From Candidatus Eisenbacteria bacterium (lineage in GTDB: Bacteria; Eisenbacteria; RBG-16-71-46): 64,000 nt of DNA. A program made the translations under genes and the position numbers. The notes below the pieces were generated by a model. It was not told the origin of the DNA. It saw only the letters and a list, made by a program, of their open reading frames with translations, and ran no database searches. The DNA lies in NCBI GenBank assembly GCA_035712145.1, contig DASTBI010000221.1, forward strand, positions 35,175 to 99,174, read 5' to 3'. The first letter of the stretch is position 1. Every line of letters starts with the position of its first letter. Below, one piece after another: positions 28,124-36,746 of the stretch.

Positions 28124-29566
28124 CTACTTGCCCGAAGCGGTCTTGGTGTCGGCCGCGGCCCAGTCGGACTTGCGGGTCAGCGCGCCGTCGCTGAAGGCGA
28201 GCGCGCGCTTCTTGCCCCAGTAGAACCAGGTCTCGTACTTCTTGCCGTCCGTTTCCCACAGATAGATCGCCTCGGGGACTCCGTCGACGGCCAGGGTCTT
28301 CGCGGCCTCGGTCCCCTGCCTGGCGCTCTTGGCCTGAGCCGCCACGTCCGTCACCGGCTTGCCGTCGCGCATCGCGAGGAACACCACCAGCTCGTCGGTG
28401 CCCTTCGTGGCGTTGCCGCAGCGCGTGTAGGTCGTCCCGAGCTGGCGGTGGAAATTCGGATCCTGCGCCTTCAGCTCGACGGCCTTGTGCGCATGAGAGA
28501 TCGCGTCGGAGCAGCGCTTGAGCTCGGCCAGCACCAGGCCCCAGGCCGAATGCACGTCAGGGTCGTTGGGGCGAATCTGCGCGGTCTTGGCCCACAACGG
28601 CTCCGCCTTGTCCCACATCTGCGCGTTCTGATAGCTGAGCGCCGCGTTGAAGCTCAGGTCCGCATCGGTGGGCTTGATCTCGAAAGCCTTGGCGTAGTGC
28701 GCGCCGCCGGCGGCGAACTCCGCCTTCTGCGCATCGGCCTTGAGCGCCTGCGCGCGATTGAACCGGATGTCGCCCATGGCGCTGTGCACATCGGAGTTCT
28801 TGGGATCCGACTTGGCGATCCCCTCGTAGCACGCGAGCGCCTCGTCGTACTTCTTGGAGTTGCCGAGCAAGGCGCAGTTGTTCATGGTCACACCCTTGAG
28901 CATCTCTGTCATCGCCGTGTCGCCGGGAGCGGCCTTCAGTCCTTCGCGCAGCGCCTGCTCGGCGCGCGTGTAATCACAGGTGGTCGCGTACACCTTGGCG
29001 ATGGTCCGCATGGTCTGCGCGTCACCCGGCTTCAAGGCCAGCGCCTTGTTCAGGCTGGCGATCGCGAGCTGGTAGTTCTTCTCGGCGTCGGCCCGCGTCG
29101 ACTTCTCGGCGTCGCTCGCCTCCTTGCAGAAGTCCGGATACATCGCCTGAGCATCGTTGATCTTGGAGATTCCGTTGTTGTAGTTCTGCACCCAGAAGGC
29201 CTGGCGGTTGTTGACCCACTGTTCGGCCTTCTTGACGTCACCCTTCTTCTTCAATCCCTGGACGGCGGTCTCGAAGGCGGCGCCCGCCTTGGCCATGCTG
29301 TCGACCTCGGCATAGGCCCATCCCAGGTAGCCGGCGCCCTCGAAGTCCGCGGGATCCTCCTTCGAGCACAGCTCGAGCTGCTGGACCGCCTTGTTGATCT
29401 CGCGCTTGTAGTCCTCGAGGTTGCCCTTGTCCTTGTCCTTCATCGCCTGCGTCACGTACTGGATGCCACCGGCGCAGTGCGGGTTGCGCGCGTCCGCGGC
29501 CCCGGCGAGCAGCGTCCCGATCAGTGCGGCGAGAACGCCGCCACGCGCAATCGTGCTCAGCTTCAC
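28124..29566 (-). CDS. Exported tetratricopeptide-repeat protein
   Basis: The GTG at 29566 is preceded by AAGGAGGAG at 5-nt spacing and gives a 480-aa product with a signal peptide (VKLSTIARGGVLAALIGTLLAGAADA). Several TPR units follow, for example IASLNKALALKPGDAQTM, RAEQALREGLKAAPGD, LACYEGIAKSDPKNSDVHSAM and HYAKAFEIKPTDADLSFNAAL. The C-terminus has an aromatic segment (YLWETDGKKYETWFYWGKK). TPRs mediate protein-protein contacts; no catalytic motif is visible. It is 11 nt downstream of the HD-domain gene and 13 nt upstream of the IlvC-like gene. Confidence 0.82.
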   Translation of the reverse strand: MKLSTIARGGVLAALIGTLLAGAADARNPHCAGGIQYVTQAMKDKDKGNLEDYKREINKAVQQLELCSKEDPADFEGAGYLGWAYAEVDSMAKAGAAFETAVQGLKKKGDVKKAEQWVNNRQAFWVQNYNNGISKINDAQAMYPDFCKEASDAEKSTRADAEKNYQLAIASLNKALALKPGDAQTMRTIAKVYATTCDYTRAEQALREGLKAAPGDTAMTEMLKGVTMNNCALLGNSKKYDEALACYEGIAKSDPKNSDVHSAMGDIRFNRAQALKADAQKAEFAAGGAHYAKAFEIKPTDADLSFNAALSYQNAQMWDKAEPLWAKTAQIRPNDPDVHSAWGLVLAELKRCSDAISHAHKAVELKAQDPNFHRQLGTTYTRCGNATKGTDELVVFLAMRDGKPVTDVAAQAKSARQGTEAAKTLAVDGVPEAIYLWETDGKKYETWFYWGKKRALAFSDGALTRKSDWAAADTKTASGK

Positions 29567-29577
29567 GTTTCTCCTCC

Positions 29578-30312
29578 TTAGGTGAGGCGATTCCCGTTCA
29601 CCGTGAGCCCGAACTGGCACCCCAGGAACGCGGCCGCCTTACGGCACGCCAGCATCCGGCTCATGAAGATCTCGAAATACTCCATGACCTGCGAGATGGC
29701 GGTGTCGATCGTCAATTCCAGCGTCACGACCTTCTTGCCCTCGTCCACGTTGAGGAAGCTCTTCTCGACGGCATAGTTCACGCGATCGTGGATGTCGAAG
29801 CGGATGAAGTCCGGATTGCGCACCCGCGTGCGATGGACGTCGCTCTTGTCGGCCAGGATCAAAGCCGCGGCCACCGCGCTCACCGGATCGCCGTCGGACT
29901 CGTGGTGATTGCCGATCGCGCCCATGATCTTGGCGATCTCCGGGTCGGACATCCCCATCGGGACCAGGATCTGCATGGCCATCACCGCCCCGATCTGGGC
30001 GTGGTACTCGCGATTCACCCCGTTCCCGATGTCATGCATGTAGCCGGCGATCGCAGCCAGCTCCGACTCGCGCTCGGGATGGCCCAGGCGCTTGAGGATG
30101 TTGAACGCGATGTGCGCCACCAGCCCCACGTGCCGCTCGCCGTGCTCGGTGTAGCCGATCTTCGCCAGGCAGTCGTCCGCATGGCGGACATAGACCCGGA
30201 TCCGGGAATCGTCCTGAACCCGGTCGAAGGTGATCGGAGCGTCCCCATCGGTCGAAGGGACGGCCGGTCCGGCGGCTGGAATGGTGGTGGGGCTGGGGGT
30301 CTCGGGCGTCAT
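29578..30312 (-). CDS. HD-domain phosphohydrolase
   Basis: A 244-aa protein with an HD metal-dependent phosphohydrolase signature: a His in ERHVGLVAHIAFNIL, then GYMHDIGNGVNREYHAQIG (HD pair at about residues 93-94), NHHESDGDP and LADKSDVHR. These residues bind a pair of metals in the superfamily, whose members cleave nucleotides or nucleotide second messengers. The first 30 residues are Pro/Thr-rich and low complexity. The C-terminal part (EGKKVVTLELTIDTAISQVMEYFEIF) matches bacterial HD proteins of unknown substrate. It heads a three-gene run with the TPR and IlvC-like genes. Confidence 0.85.
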   Translation of the reverse strand: MTPETPSPTTIPAAGPAVPSTDGDAPITFDRVQDDSRIRVYVRHADDCLAKIGYTEHGERHVGLVAHIAFNILKRLGHPERESELAAIAGYMHDIGNGVNREYHAQIGAVMAMQILVPMGMSDPEIAKIMGAIGNHHESDGDPVSAVAAALILADKSDVHRTRVRNPDFIRFDIHDRVNYAVEKSFLNVDEGKKVVTLELTIDTAISQVMEYFEIFMSRMLACRKAAAFLGCQFGLTVNGNRLT

Positions 30313-30379
30313 GAACGCAGGGACTAGAGCGGAAAGAGTGCCAGGGCCTCAGGGGCCACGGGTCGTGGAAAGCGCTCGA

Positions 30380-30408
30380 ATCTTGTCCGCTAAGATGAGG
30401 CGCGTCAA
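30380..30408 (-). promoter_or_regulatory. Putative promoter of the HD/TPR/IlvC-like run
   Basis: TTGACG (30408-30403) and CAAGAT (30385-30380) are 17 nt apart on the minus strand, giving a leader of about 60 nt before the ATG at 30312. The remaining 183-bp gap to priA holds nothing gene-like. Confidence 0.5.
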
Positions 30409-30495
30409 GCCGGAGCGGCCCGGGCGACCGAGCCGCCGTTTCCGGGCCGTGGTCGTTCCGCCACGTGCTGTCGCGGCCCTTCCGCTAGGCCGGCC

Positions 30496-32490
30496 TCACA
30501 GGATCTCGACCGGATCCACGTCGACCTGCACCCTCACGGCGCCTGGCCGCGCCCGCGTCTCCGCCCAGTCGAGCCCCGCGGCGGCGCAGGCTCTCACGGC
30601 CGCCCCCTCGCCCTTCAGCAGGACGTGCCAGCGATGCCTTCCGCGCAGGCGAGCGAACGCATGGGGCGAAGGTCCGAGCACTTCGACGCGCCGCGAATCG
30701 GCGGTGGGACGCAGCGCCGTGGCGCACGCCTCCGCGGCGTCCTCGACCTGCGACTCGTCGGGGCCGTCGAGCAGCAGCGTGGCCAGGCGGCGAAACGGCG
30801 GATAGCCCGCCTCGCGGCGTTCGGAAAGCTCGCCGCGGACGAAACGCTCGGTGTCTCCGGTCGTCGCGGCGACGATGGCGGGATGCTCGGGCGAGCATGT
30901 CTGCACCAGCACCTCGCCGGGATCGCGCCCGCGTCCCGCGCGACCCGCCACCTGGGTGACCAGCTGAAGGGTGCGCTCCGCGGCGCGGAAGTCGGGAAGG
31001 TGCAGCGCGACGTCGGCGTCGAGCACGCCGACCAGCGTGACGCGTGGGAAGTCGAACCCCTTGGCCACCATCTGGGTGCCGACCAGCACGTCCGCTTCGC
31101 CGCGCGCGAAAGCCGACAGGATGGCCTCGGGCCGCTCGCGATCGCGGGCCACGTCGGTGTCGAGGCGCAGCACGCGGGCCGATGGAAATGCGCGCGCCAG
31201 CTCGCGCTCCGCGCGCTGGGTGCCCGAGCCGGAGAAGCGCAACAGCTTGCCCCCGCAGCTCGGACACTCGCCGCGCGCGGGCTCGTGATGGTCGCAATAG
31301 TGGCAGCGCCAGGAGCGTGGAACGAGATGGAGCGTGAGCGCGATGTCGCAGTGGGGACAACTCGGAACGAAGCCGCACGCGCGGCACTGGGTGTGATGCG
31401 AGTGACCGCGGCGATTGAGGAACAGGATCGCCTGCTCGCCGCGCCCGAGACGCTCGGCCAGCGCGTGACGGAGCGGCGCCGACATCGTCGAGGCCACGTC
31501 CTCGCGACGGGAATCGACCACGTTCACCTTGGGCAGCGCGCGTCCGTCCACGCGGTGCTTGAGCGAGAGCAGCCTGTACTTCCCGCGCGAGGCGTTGGCC
31601 AGGGATTCGAGCGAAGGCGTCGCCGATCCGAGCACCACGGGGATGCCGAGCATCTGTGCGCGGCGCACCGCCGCGTCGCGGCCGTGATAGCGAGGCGGAG
31701 CGCCTTGCTTGTAGGCAGGCTCGTGCTCCTCGTCGATCACGATCAGCCGCGGCGCCGGCAGCGGAGCGAACACCGCGGAGCGCGCCCCCACGACGACGTC
31801 GAGCGCGCCGCGCCGCGCCAGCTCCCAGTTGCGCCGGCGCTCGGCCACCGAAAGGTACGAGTGCAGCACGCCGACGCGCGTGCCGAAGCGGCGCCGGAAC
31901 TCGCGCACGAGCTGCGACGACAGCGCCACCTCGGGAACCAGCACCAGAGTCTGTCCTCCCGACTCCCGGGCGGCCGCGGCGCCGCGCAGATAGACCTCGG
32001 TCTTGCCGCTGGCGGTCACTCCATGAAGGAGCAGCGGAGCGAAACCGCCGGAGCTGGCCGCCTGCTCGACGGCCTTGGTCGCGGCGCGCTGCTCGGCGGT
32101 CAGCGTGAAGCGATCGGGCAACGGCGCAGCCAGCACGCGGTCCTCGACCGCGGCGCGGCGCGCCCGGCTCTTCGCCAGACCTTCCCCGCCTCCGGGGAGT
32201 GCTCTGGACAGCACTTCACCCCACGGGGTGAGGTAGTAGTCGGCGATCCAGCGCGTGAAGGCGAGCAGATGAGGGTCGAACATGGCGGGGGGAAATGCCG
32301 CCGCCACTTGGAGCACGTGGTCACGCGGGTTCTCGCCGGTCAGTGAGACCACGATGCCGCGCCGGGCGCGGCCGCGGAAGGGCACCTGGACCTGGACCCC
32401 GGGGCGGACTTCCGCGGCGAGCGAATCGGGCACGTGGTAGGCGAAGGTCTGCCGCAGCGGAAGGGCCAGCGCCACCTGGGCGAAGGACAT
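30496..32490 (-). CDS. priA: Primosomal replication protein N' (PriA helicase)
   Basis: A 664-aa helicase that restarts collapsed replication forks. The N-terminal DNA-binding domain includes FAYHVPDSL and PGVQVQVPFRGR; the helicase core has Walker A HGVTASGKTEVY, the DEEH Walker B and VVLGSATPSLES. The zinc-binding cysteines appear as CRACG, CPHCD, CHYCD and CPSCG. Motifs V and VI are VGTQMVAKGFDFP and QVAGRAGRG. Length is slightly short (about 730 in E. coli), with the loss in the N-terminal half. The gene stands alone, transcribed away from the repeat-protein gene at 32611. Confidence 0.95.
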   Translation of the reverse strand: MSFAQVALALPLRQTFAYHVPDSLAAEVRPGVQVQVPFRGRARRGIVVSLTGENPRDHVLQVAAAFPPAMFDPHLLAFTRWIADYYLTPWGEVLSRALPGGGEGLAKSRARRAAVEDRVLAAPLPDRFTLTAEQRAATKAVEQAASSGGFAPLLLHGVTASGKTEVYLRGAAAARESGGQTLVLVPEVALSSQLVREFRRRFGTRVGVLHSYLSVAERRRNWELARRGALDVVVGARSAVFAPLPAPRLIVIDEEHEPAYKQGAPPRYHGRDAAVRRAQMLGIPVVLGSATPSLESLANASRGKYRLLSLKHRVDGRALPKVNVVDSRREDVASTMSAPLRHALAERLGRGEQAILFLNRRGHSHHTQCRACGFVPSCPHCDIALTLHLVPRSWRCHYCDHHEPARGECPSCGGKLLRFSGSGTQRAERELARAFPSARVLRLDTDVARDRERPEAILSAFARGEADVLVGTQMVAKGFDFPRVTLVGVLDADVALHLPDFRAAERTLQLVTQVAGRAGRGRDPGEVLVQTCSPEHPAIVAATTGDTERFVRGELSERREAGYPPFRRLATLLLDGPDESQVEDAAEACATALRPTADSRRVEVLGPSPHAFARLRGRHRWHVLLKGEGAAVRACAAAGLDWAETRARPGAVRVQVDVDPVEIL

Positions 32491-32610
32491 GGCCGCAATG
32501 TAGCGCAGGCCGCGAGCGGGTGAGGCGTAGCCGCAGGCAACCTTTCAGCCGTACGCTCCGTCCAAGCTCGTGAACTGGATCCGATTCGTCTGCCCTCTCA
32601 GGAGTCTGCC

Positions 32611-33636
32611 ATGAACCGCCGAGTCCTCCTTCTGGCTCTGGGCTTCGCCCTTCTTCCTTCCACGTCGGTCGCGGGTCGCGCCGGCGACTGGACCATCGAG
32701 CGCGGCAAGTCGGCCGATGTCGTCCATTTCACGATGCGGTACACGGACGGCATGTCGCGCCACTGGCAGGGGGGTGACGACGTGCCGCTCCGCACCCTCC
32801 AGGGTTTCGATCCTCGCTGGCTCGAGACCTCGACGTCCGACGTCCGTTTCTCGCTGATTCGCGACGCGGGCACGTTCCAGCTCGAAGGCCGGACCTCGAG
32901 CGGCAAGGGCCGCGGCGAGTGGACCTTCGAGCCCGATCCCACGTTCGACGATCAGCTGGTGCGCCGCGGTTACGAGCGCCCCACCGAGTCGCAGCAGTTC
33001 TCGCTCGCGTTCATGGACATCGGCCTGGCCTTCGTCGACGAGTTGAAGTCGCAGGGTTACCGGAGGCCGGAGACGCGCACCCTGGTCACGATGGCCAACC
33101 ACGGAGTCGACCTCGGGTATCTGCGCGGGATGAACAAGCTCGGCTACCGGGTCCAGGATCCCGAGCTGCTGATCCGGATGCGCGACCACGGCGTGGATCC
33201 CGATTACATCGCTGGACTCGCGAAGCTCGGTTACCGCGACCTCGATCCCGAGAAGCTCGTCCATGCGCGCGACCATGGCGTCGATGCCGATTTCATCGAG
33301 GCCTTCGGCTCGCAGCTCAAGGGCCTCTCCCTGTCCGAGCTGGTCCGGCTTCGCGATCACGGCGTGGATGCCGAATTCGCCGCCGGCTTTCGCGAGCTCG
33401 GCTATCGGGACCTCGACCCCGAAGAGCTGGTGACGCTCAGAGACCACGGCGTCGATCCGGAATACGCTCGCTCGATGGCCGAAGCGGGATTCCCCAACTT
33501 GGCGTGGCAGGACTTGCGCCGCGCTCGCGACCATGGGGTCGACGCGCACTACGTGCGCAAGGTCCGTGCGCGCATCAAGGGCACGCTCAGCATCGACGAT
33601 GTCATCGAGTTCCGGGACCGCGGCCTGAAGCTCTAG
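32611..33636 (+). CDS. Exported protein with RDHGVD helical repeats
   Basis: A 341-aa protein with a signal peptide (MNRRVLLLALGFALLPSTSVA). The first 110 residues form a beta-rich domain (WTIERGKSADVVHFTMRY). From about residue 125 to the end there are seven or so repeats of 27-29 residues with the core (M/R)-(A/R)-(N/D)-H-G-V-D-x-x-(Y/F) followed by G-Y-R-D-L-D-P-E-x-L-V. The same repeat type is seen C-terminal to some antirepressor-like M56 metallopeptidases in Acidobacteria and related groups, but no peptidase domain is present here. AGGAG lies 7 nt before the ATG. Function unknown; location inferred to be periplasmic or extracellular. Confidence 0.8.
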   Translation: MNRRVLLLALGFALLPSTSVAGRAGDWTIERGKSADVVHFTMRYTDGMSRHWQGGDDVPLRTLQGFDPRWLETSTSDVRFSLIRDAGTFQLEGRTSSGKGRGEWTFEPDPTFDDQLVRRGYERPTESQQFSLAFMDIGLAFVDELKSQGYRRPETRTLVTMANHGVDLGYLRGMNKLGYRVQDPELLIRMRDHGVDPDYIAGLAKLGYRDLDPEKLVHARDHGVDADFIEAFGSQLKGLSLSELVRLRDHGVDAEFAAGFRELGYRDLDPEELVTLRDHGVDPEYARSMAEAGFPNLAWQDLRRARDHGVDAHYVRKVRARIKGTLSIDDVIEFRDRGLKL

Positions 33637-33729
33637 AGGGGCGGGGAACCCCCGGGGCGGACGACACGGCCTCATCGAGACGCACGCCGGCTGGCCTGCC
33701 TCGCGAAGCGCCGTGATGAGCTTCGGAGG

Positions 33730-34125
33730 CTAGGCCTGCATGCGCTGCGGGTTGGTCTGGCCCAGGATCGAGTTGATCCGCTCGACCAGCTTGCGGGGGC
33801 TGAAGGGCTTGGTGATGTAGTCGTCGGCTCCGACCTCGAAGCCGATCTTCTGATCCACGTTGCGTCCCTTCGCCGACAGGAGGATCACGGGAATGTCTCG
33901 TGTCTCCTTCTCGGCCTTGAGAATCTTGCAGGTCTCGTAACCGTCCAGCTTCGGCATCATGATGTCGAGCACGATGAGGTCCGGCTTCTCGGCACGCGCC
34001 TGCTCGATCGCCTGTTCCCCGTCCAGCGCGGTGACGACCTCGTAGCCCTCCATCCCCAGGCTGAAATCGAGGATGTGCACGATGTAGATCTCGTCGTCGA
34101 CGACCAGGATCTTCCCCTTCGCCAT
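33730..34125 (-). CDS. Single-domain response regulator
   Basis: A 131-aa receiver domain with no output domain. The acidic pair is DD at residues 10-11, the phosphoacceptor is Asp54 (LIVLDIMMP), Ser/Thr switch is in ILLSAKG, and the conserved Lys is in ITKPFSPRKL. GGGAGGTG precedes the ATG. It is the last gene of the signalling run and sits 5 nt downstream of a histidine kinase/HD-GYP gene, which is its likely phosphodonor. Confidence 0.92.
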   Translation of the reverse strand: MAKGKILVVDDEIYIVHILDFSLGMEGYEVVTALDGEQAIEQARAEKPDLIVLDIMMPKLDGYETCKILKAEKETRDIPVILLSAKGRNVDQKIGFEVGADDYITKPFSPRKLVERINSILGQTNPQRMQA

Positions 34126-34130
34126 CCGAA

Positions 34131-36746
34131 TCACCTCCCTGCTTCGGCCGCGTTGTGACTGACCGGGCCGCGCTGAGTCCATGCACCGCGAGCAACCGCC
34201 CGCACGAGCGCATCGACCACGTCTGGGTCGAACTGGCGATCACGCAGTCCGATGAGGACCGCGATCGCGGCATCGATGGGCTCTGGCTCGCGATGCGGCC
34301 GGCCCGTGACCAGGCTCTCGAAGGCATCCACGGCGGCGAGCACGCGCGCGCCCACCGGGATCGCCGTGCCCCTCAGTCCGCGCGGGTATCCGGTGCCATC
34401 CCACCATTCGTGGTGCGACATCACCACCTCGCGCACGTCCTGCAGCGTCTCCAGCAGCTCGACGCCCGGAGCACCCATGGTCGCGAGGTGCTCGAGCACC
34501 CGATCGCCCAGCTCCACGTGGCGCTCGATCTCGTGCTTCTGCGCGGGCGTGAGCGGGTCGTGACCGTCGAGGATCTCGGGATCGATCATCGTCATGCCGA
34601 GATCGTGGAGCGTGGCGGCGAACGCCACGGCCGAAGCTTCCGCCGCGTTCAGCCCGAGCTCGAGGGCGACCGCTCGCGCCAGCGCGATCCGTCCCGGCGC
34701 GCGCCGGCGGCTCTGGCGCACGTGATCCACCACGGTGCGCAGCGCCTGCTTCGTGGTCGCGACTTCGGCCTGGCGCGCGTCGGTGGCGAGCGCCTTGCGC
34801 CACGCGTGCGCGATCGTCTCGGCCAGCTCGAGCAGCAGATGACAGTCTTCGATCTGGAACGGGTTTCCGGTATCGGGCTCGGTGACGTTGAGCACGCCCA
34901 GCAGCTCGCCGCCGGCTTCGATCGGCACCGAGAGGAACGTTCCGGTCTGGTAGCTCGAGCGCCCCGAGCCCCGCACGTTCGTGTCCTCGCTTCCCGAGGT
35001 GCACACCGGTCGGCGCTGCTCCACGACCCAGCCCGCCACTCCGGCGCCGCGGCGCACGCGGGCTTCGCGCACCACCTGGACGTCCAGGCCGATCGCCGCC
35101 TGGATGACCAGGCTCTGATCCGGCTCCACCGACATGAACGAGACCGTGGCGGCATCCATGACTTCGGCCACCATCTCCACGCCGAGCCGCAGCACGTCGC
35201 GAGCCGATTCCGATAGACCGGAGTCGGGACGCAGGACGACGCGCGGCCCGCGCTGTCGCGGGAGCTGTACGGTGAAACACGAGCCTTCGCCCGGCGTGCT
35301 GCGCGCGCTGATCCGCCCGCCGTGCCACTCGGCGATCGACCTGCATGTCGCGAGTCCGAGACCGCTCCTTCCAGGACGACGCGAATGTCCCCCGCCCGCG
35401 GATTCGAAGCGGTCGAAGAGCGGCCCGATGGCTTCCTCCGGGATGCCGGCGCCTGTGTCCTCGACCTCGAGCCTGACCATGTCCGAGCGGCCTCCCGTCC
35501 TCAGCGTCACCCGCCCGCCCGAGGGAGTGAACTTCACCGCATTGCTTCCCAGATGAAGGACCAGCTGCCTCAGCTGGTCCTGGTCCGCTTCCAGGACGGT
35601 ATCGGCAAGTCCTCTCACCACCTTGAGTTCCACGTTTCTGGGCTCGGCGGCCTGGCGCAGAATTCCGGCCACTTCCTCGACCAGATCGCCGAGGTCGGTG
35701 GGCTCGCGGCGGGCGCGGTGCTCCACGGAGTCGAACCGCTCGAGGTCGAGCACCGACTCGGTCAGGCGAGTGAGCCGCTGCGCCTCCTCGTCGACCACAT
35801 GGAGGAGCTCCTCGAGCTTGCCCGGGGCCAGCGATTCGGCGTCCGCGGAGCGCAGCGTGTCGGTGTAAGCGCGGATCGCGGTGAGCGGCGAGCGCAGCTC
35901 GTGGGACAGCGTGGCGACGAACCGGCTCTTCAGCTCGTCCATTTCCTTCATGCGCATGTCCGCCGCCTCGAGCTCACGGGTGCGGAGCGCGATCTGCCGG
36001 TTGAGCCGCGCGTTCTCGATCGCGACCACCGCGTGTGTGGCGAACACTTCGAGCAGCTCGATGGTTTCCTTCGAAGGCACCAGGCGGTCGGCCGGGTCGT
36101 CGACCGAGAAGTAGCCGATCATCTCGCCGCGTCCGTCGACCAGCGGCACCAGCAGCACGTCCTCCGCGTGCCACTCCCACGGCTCGCGGCTTCCGAGGTC
36201 GGGGACGTAGCCTGGCGGCAGCAAGCGGTTGAAGGGGTCCTTGTGGCCGATGAAGTACGAGTGGCTGACCTTGAAGTCCGGACGGAGCCACGACAGCACG
36301 TCATCCAGCTCGATCTCCTCCCGTTCGAGGGCGGACTGAGCGACGGCTCCGAGTCCGGCGAACGCCACCGCGCGGAAGCGCTCGTCGCGGGCGTCGCGCA
36401 GGCGGACCAGCACGATGCGGAACTCGAGGATGTCCTGGATCGTGCTCGCGATGCGGTCGAGCAATGTCTCGAGCTCGCGTTCGGCGTTGATCTCGCTCAG
36501 CGCCTGCAGGATCTCCTGCAGCCGCGCGGCGCGCTCCTGGTTCTCGTGGAGCTGGGTGAAATAGAGGCGGCTCAGGCGCTCCTTGATGCGCTCGAGCTCC
36601 TGGACGCGGCGCGCGAGGGGATGATCCTCCGTTCCCTCTCCGCCACCGTCCTTCCTCAGGTGGTCGATCTCGCGGCGCGCGCGCAGCAGATCGGTCTGGA
36701 GCTTGAGCTCCAGCGCGGAAGGGCCCTTGCGCCGACGCGAGCTCAT
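34131..36746 (-). CDS. GAF/histidine kinase/GAF/HD-GYP fusion protein
   Basis: An 871-aa soluble sensor. In order: a coiled-coil start (residues about 15-80), GAF domain (about 90-245), short coiled coil, HisKA with His282 (TLSHELRSPLTAIRAY), HATPase with N-box GSNAVKFTPSG, G1 DTGAGIP and G2 GRSGLGLATC, a second GAF domain (about 505-660), and a C-terminal HD-GYP phosphodiesterase domain with HDLGMTMIDP and HHEWWDGTGYPRGL. HD-GYP enzymes degrade cyclic di-GMP. Having kinase and phosphodiesterase in one chain links phosphorelay to cyclic di-GMP turnover. Its ATG overlaps the stop of the upstream paralogue (ATGA). No transmembrane segment is seen. Confidence 0.9.
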   Translation of the reverse strand: MSSRRRKGPSALELKLQTDLLRARREIDHLRKDGGGEGTEDHPLARRVQELERIKERLSRLYFTQLHENQERAARLQEILQALSEINAERELETLLDRIASTIQDILEFRIVLVRLRDARDERFRAVAFAGLGAVAQSALEREEIELDDVLSWLRPDFKVSHSYFIGHKDPFNRLLPPGYVPDLGSREPWEWHAEDVLLVPLVDGRGEMIGYFSVDDPADRLVPSKETIELLEVFATHAVVAIENARLNRQIALRTRELEAADMRMKEMDELKSRFVATLSHELRSPLTAIRAYTDTLRSADAESLAPGKLEELLHVVDEEAQRLTRLTESVLDLERFDSVEHRARREPTDLGDLVEEVAGILRQAAEPRNVELKVVRGLADTVLEADQDQLRQLVLHLGSNAVKFTPSGGRVTLRTGGRSDMVRLEVEDTGAGIPEEAIGPLFDRFESAGGGHSRRPGRSGLGLATCRSIAEWHGGRISARSTPGEGSCFTVQLPRQRGPRVVLRPDSGLSESARDVLRLGVEMVAEVMDAATVSFMSVEPDQSLVIQAAIGLDVQVVREARVRRGAGVAGWVVEQRRPVCTSGSEDTNVRGSGRSSYQTGTFLSVPIEAGGELLGVLNVTEPDTGNPFQIEDCHLLLELAETIAHAWRKALATDARQAEVATTKQALRTVVDHVRQSRRRAPGRIALARAVALELGLNAAEASAVAFAATLHDLGMTMIDPEILDGHDPLTPAQKHEIERHVELGDRVLEHLATMGAPGVELLETLQDVREVVMSHHEWWDGTGYPRGLRGTAIPVGARVLAAVDAFESLVTGRPHREPEPIDAAIAVLIGLRDRQFDPDVVDALVRAVARGAWTQRGPVSHNAAEAGR

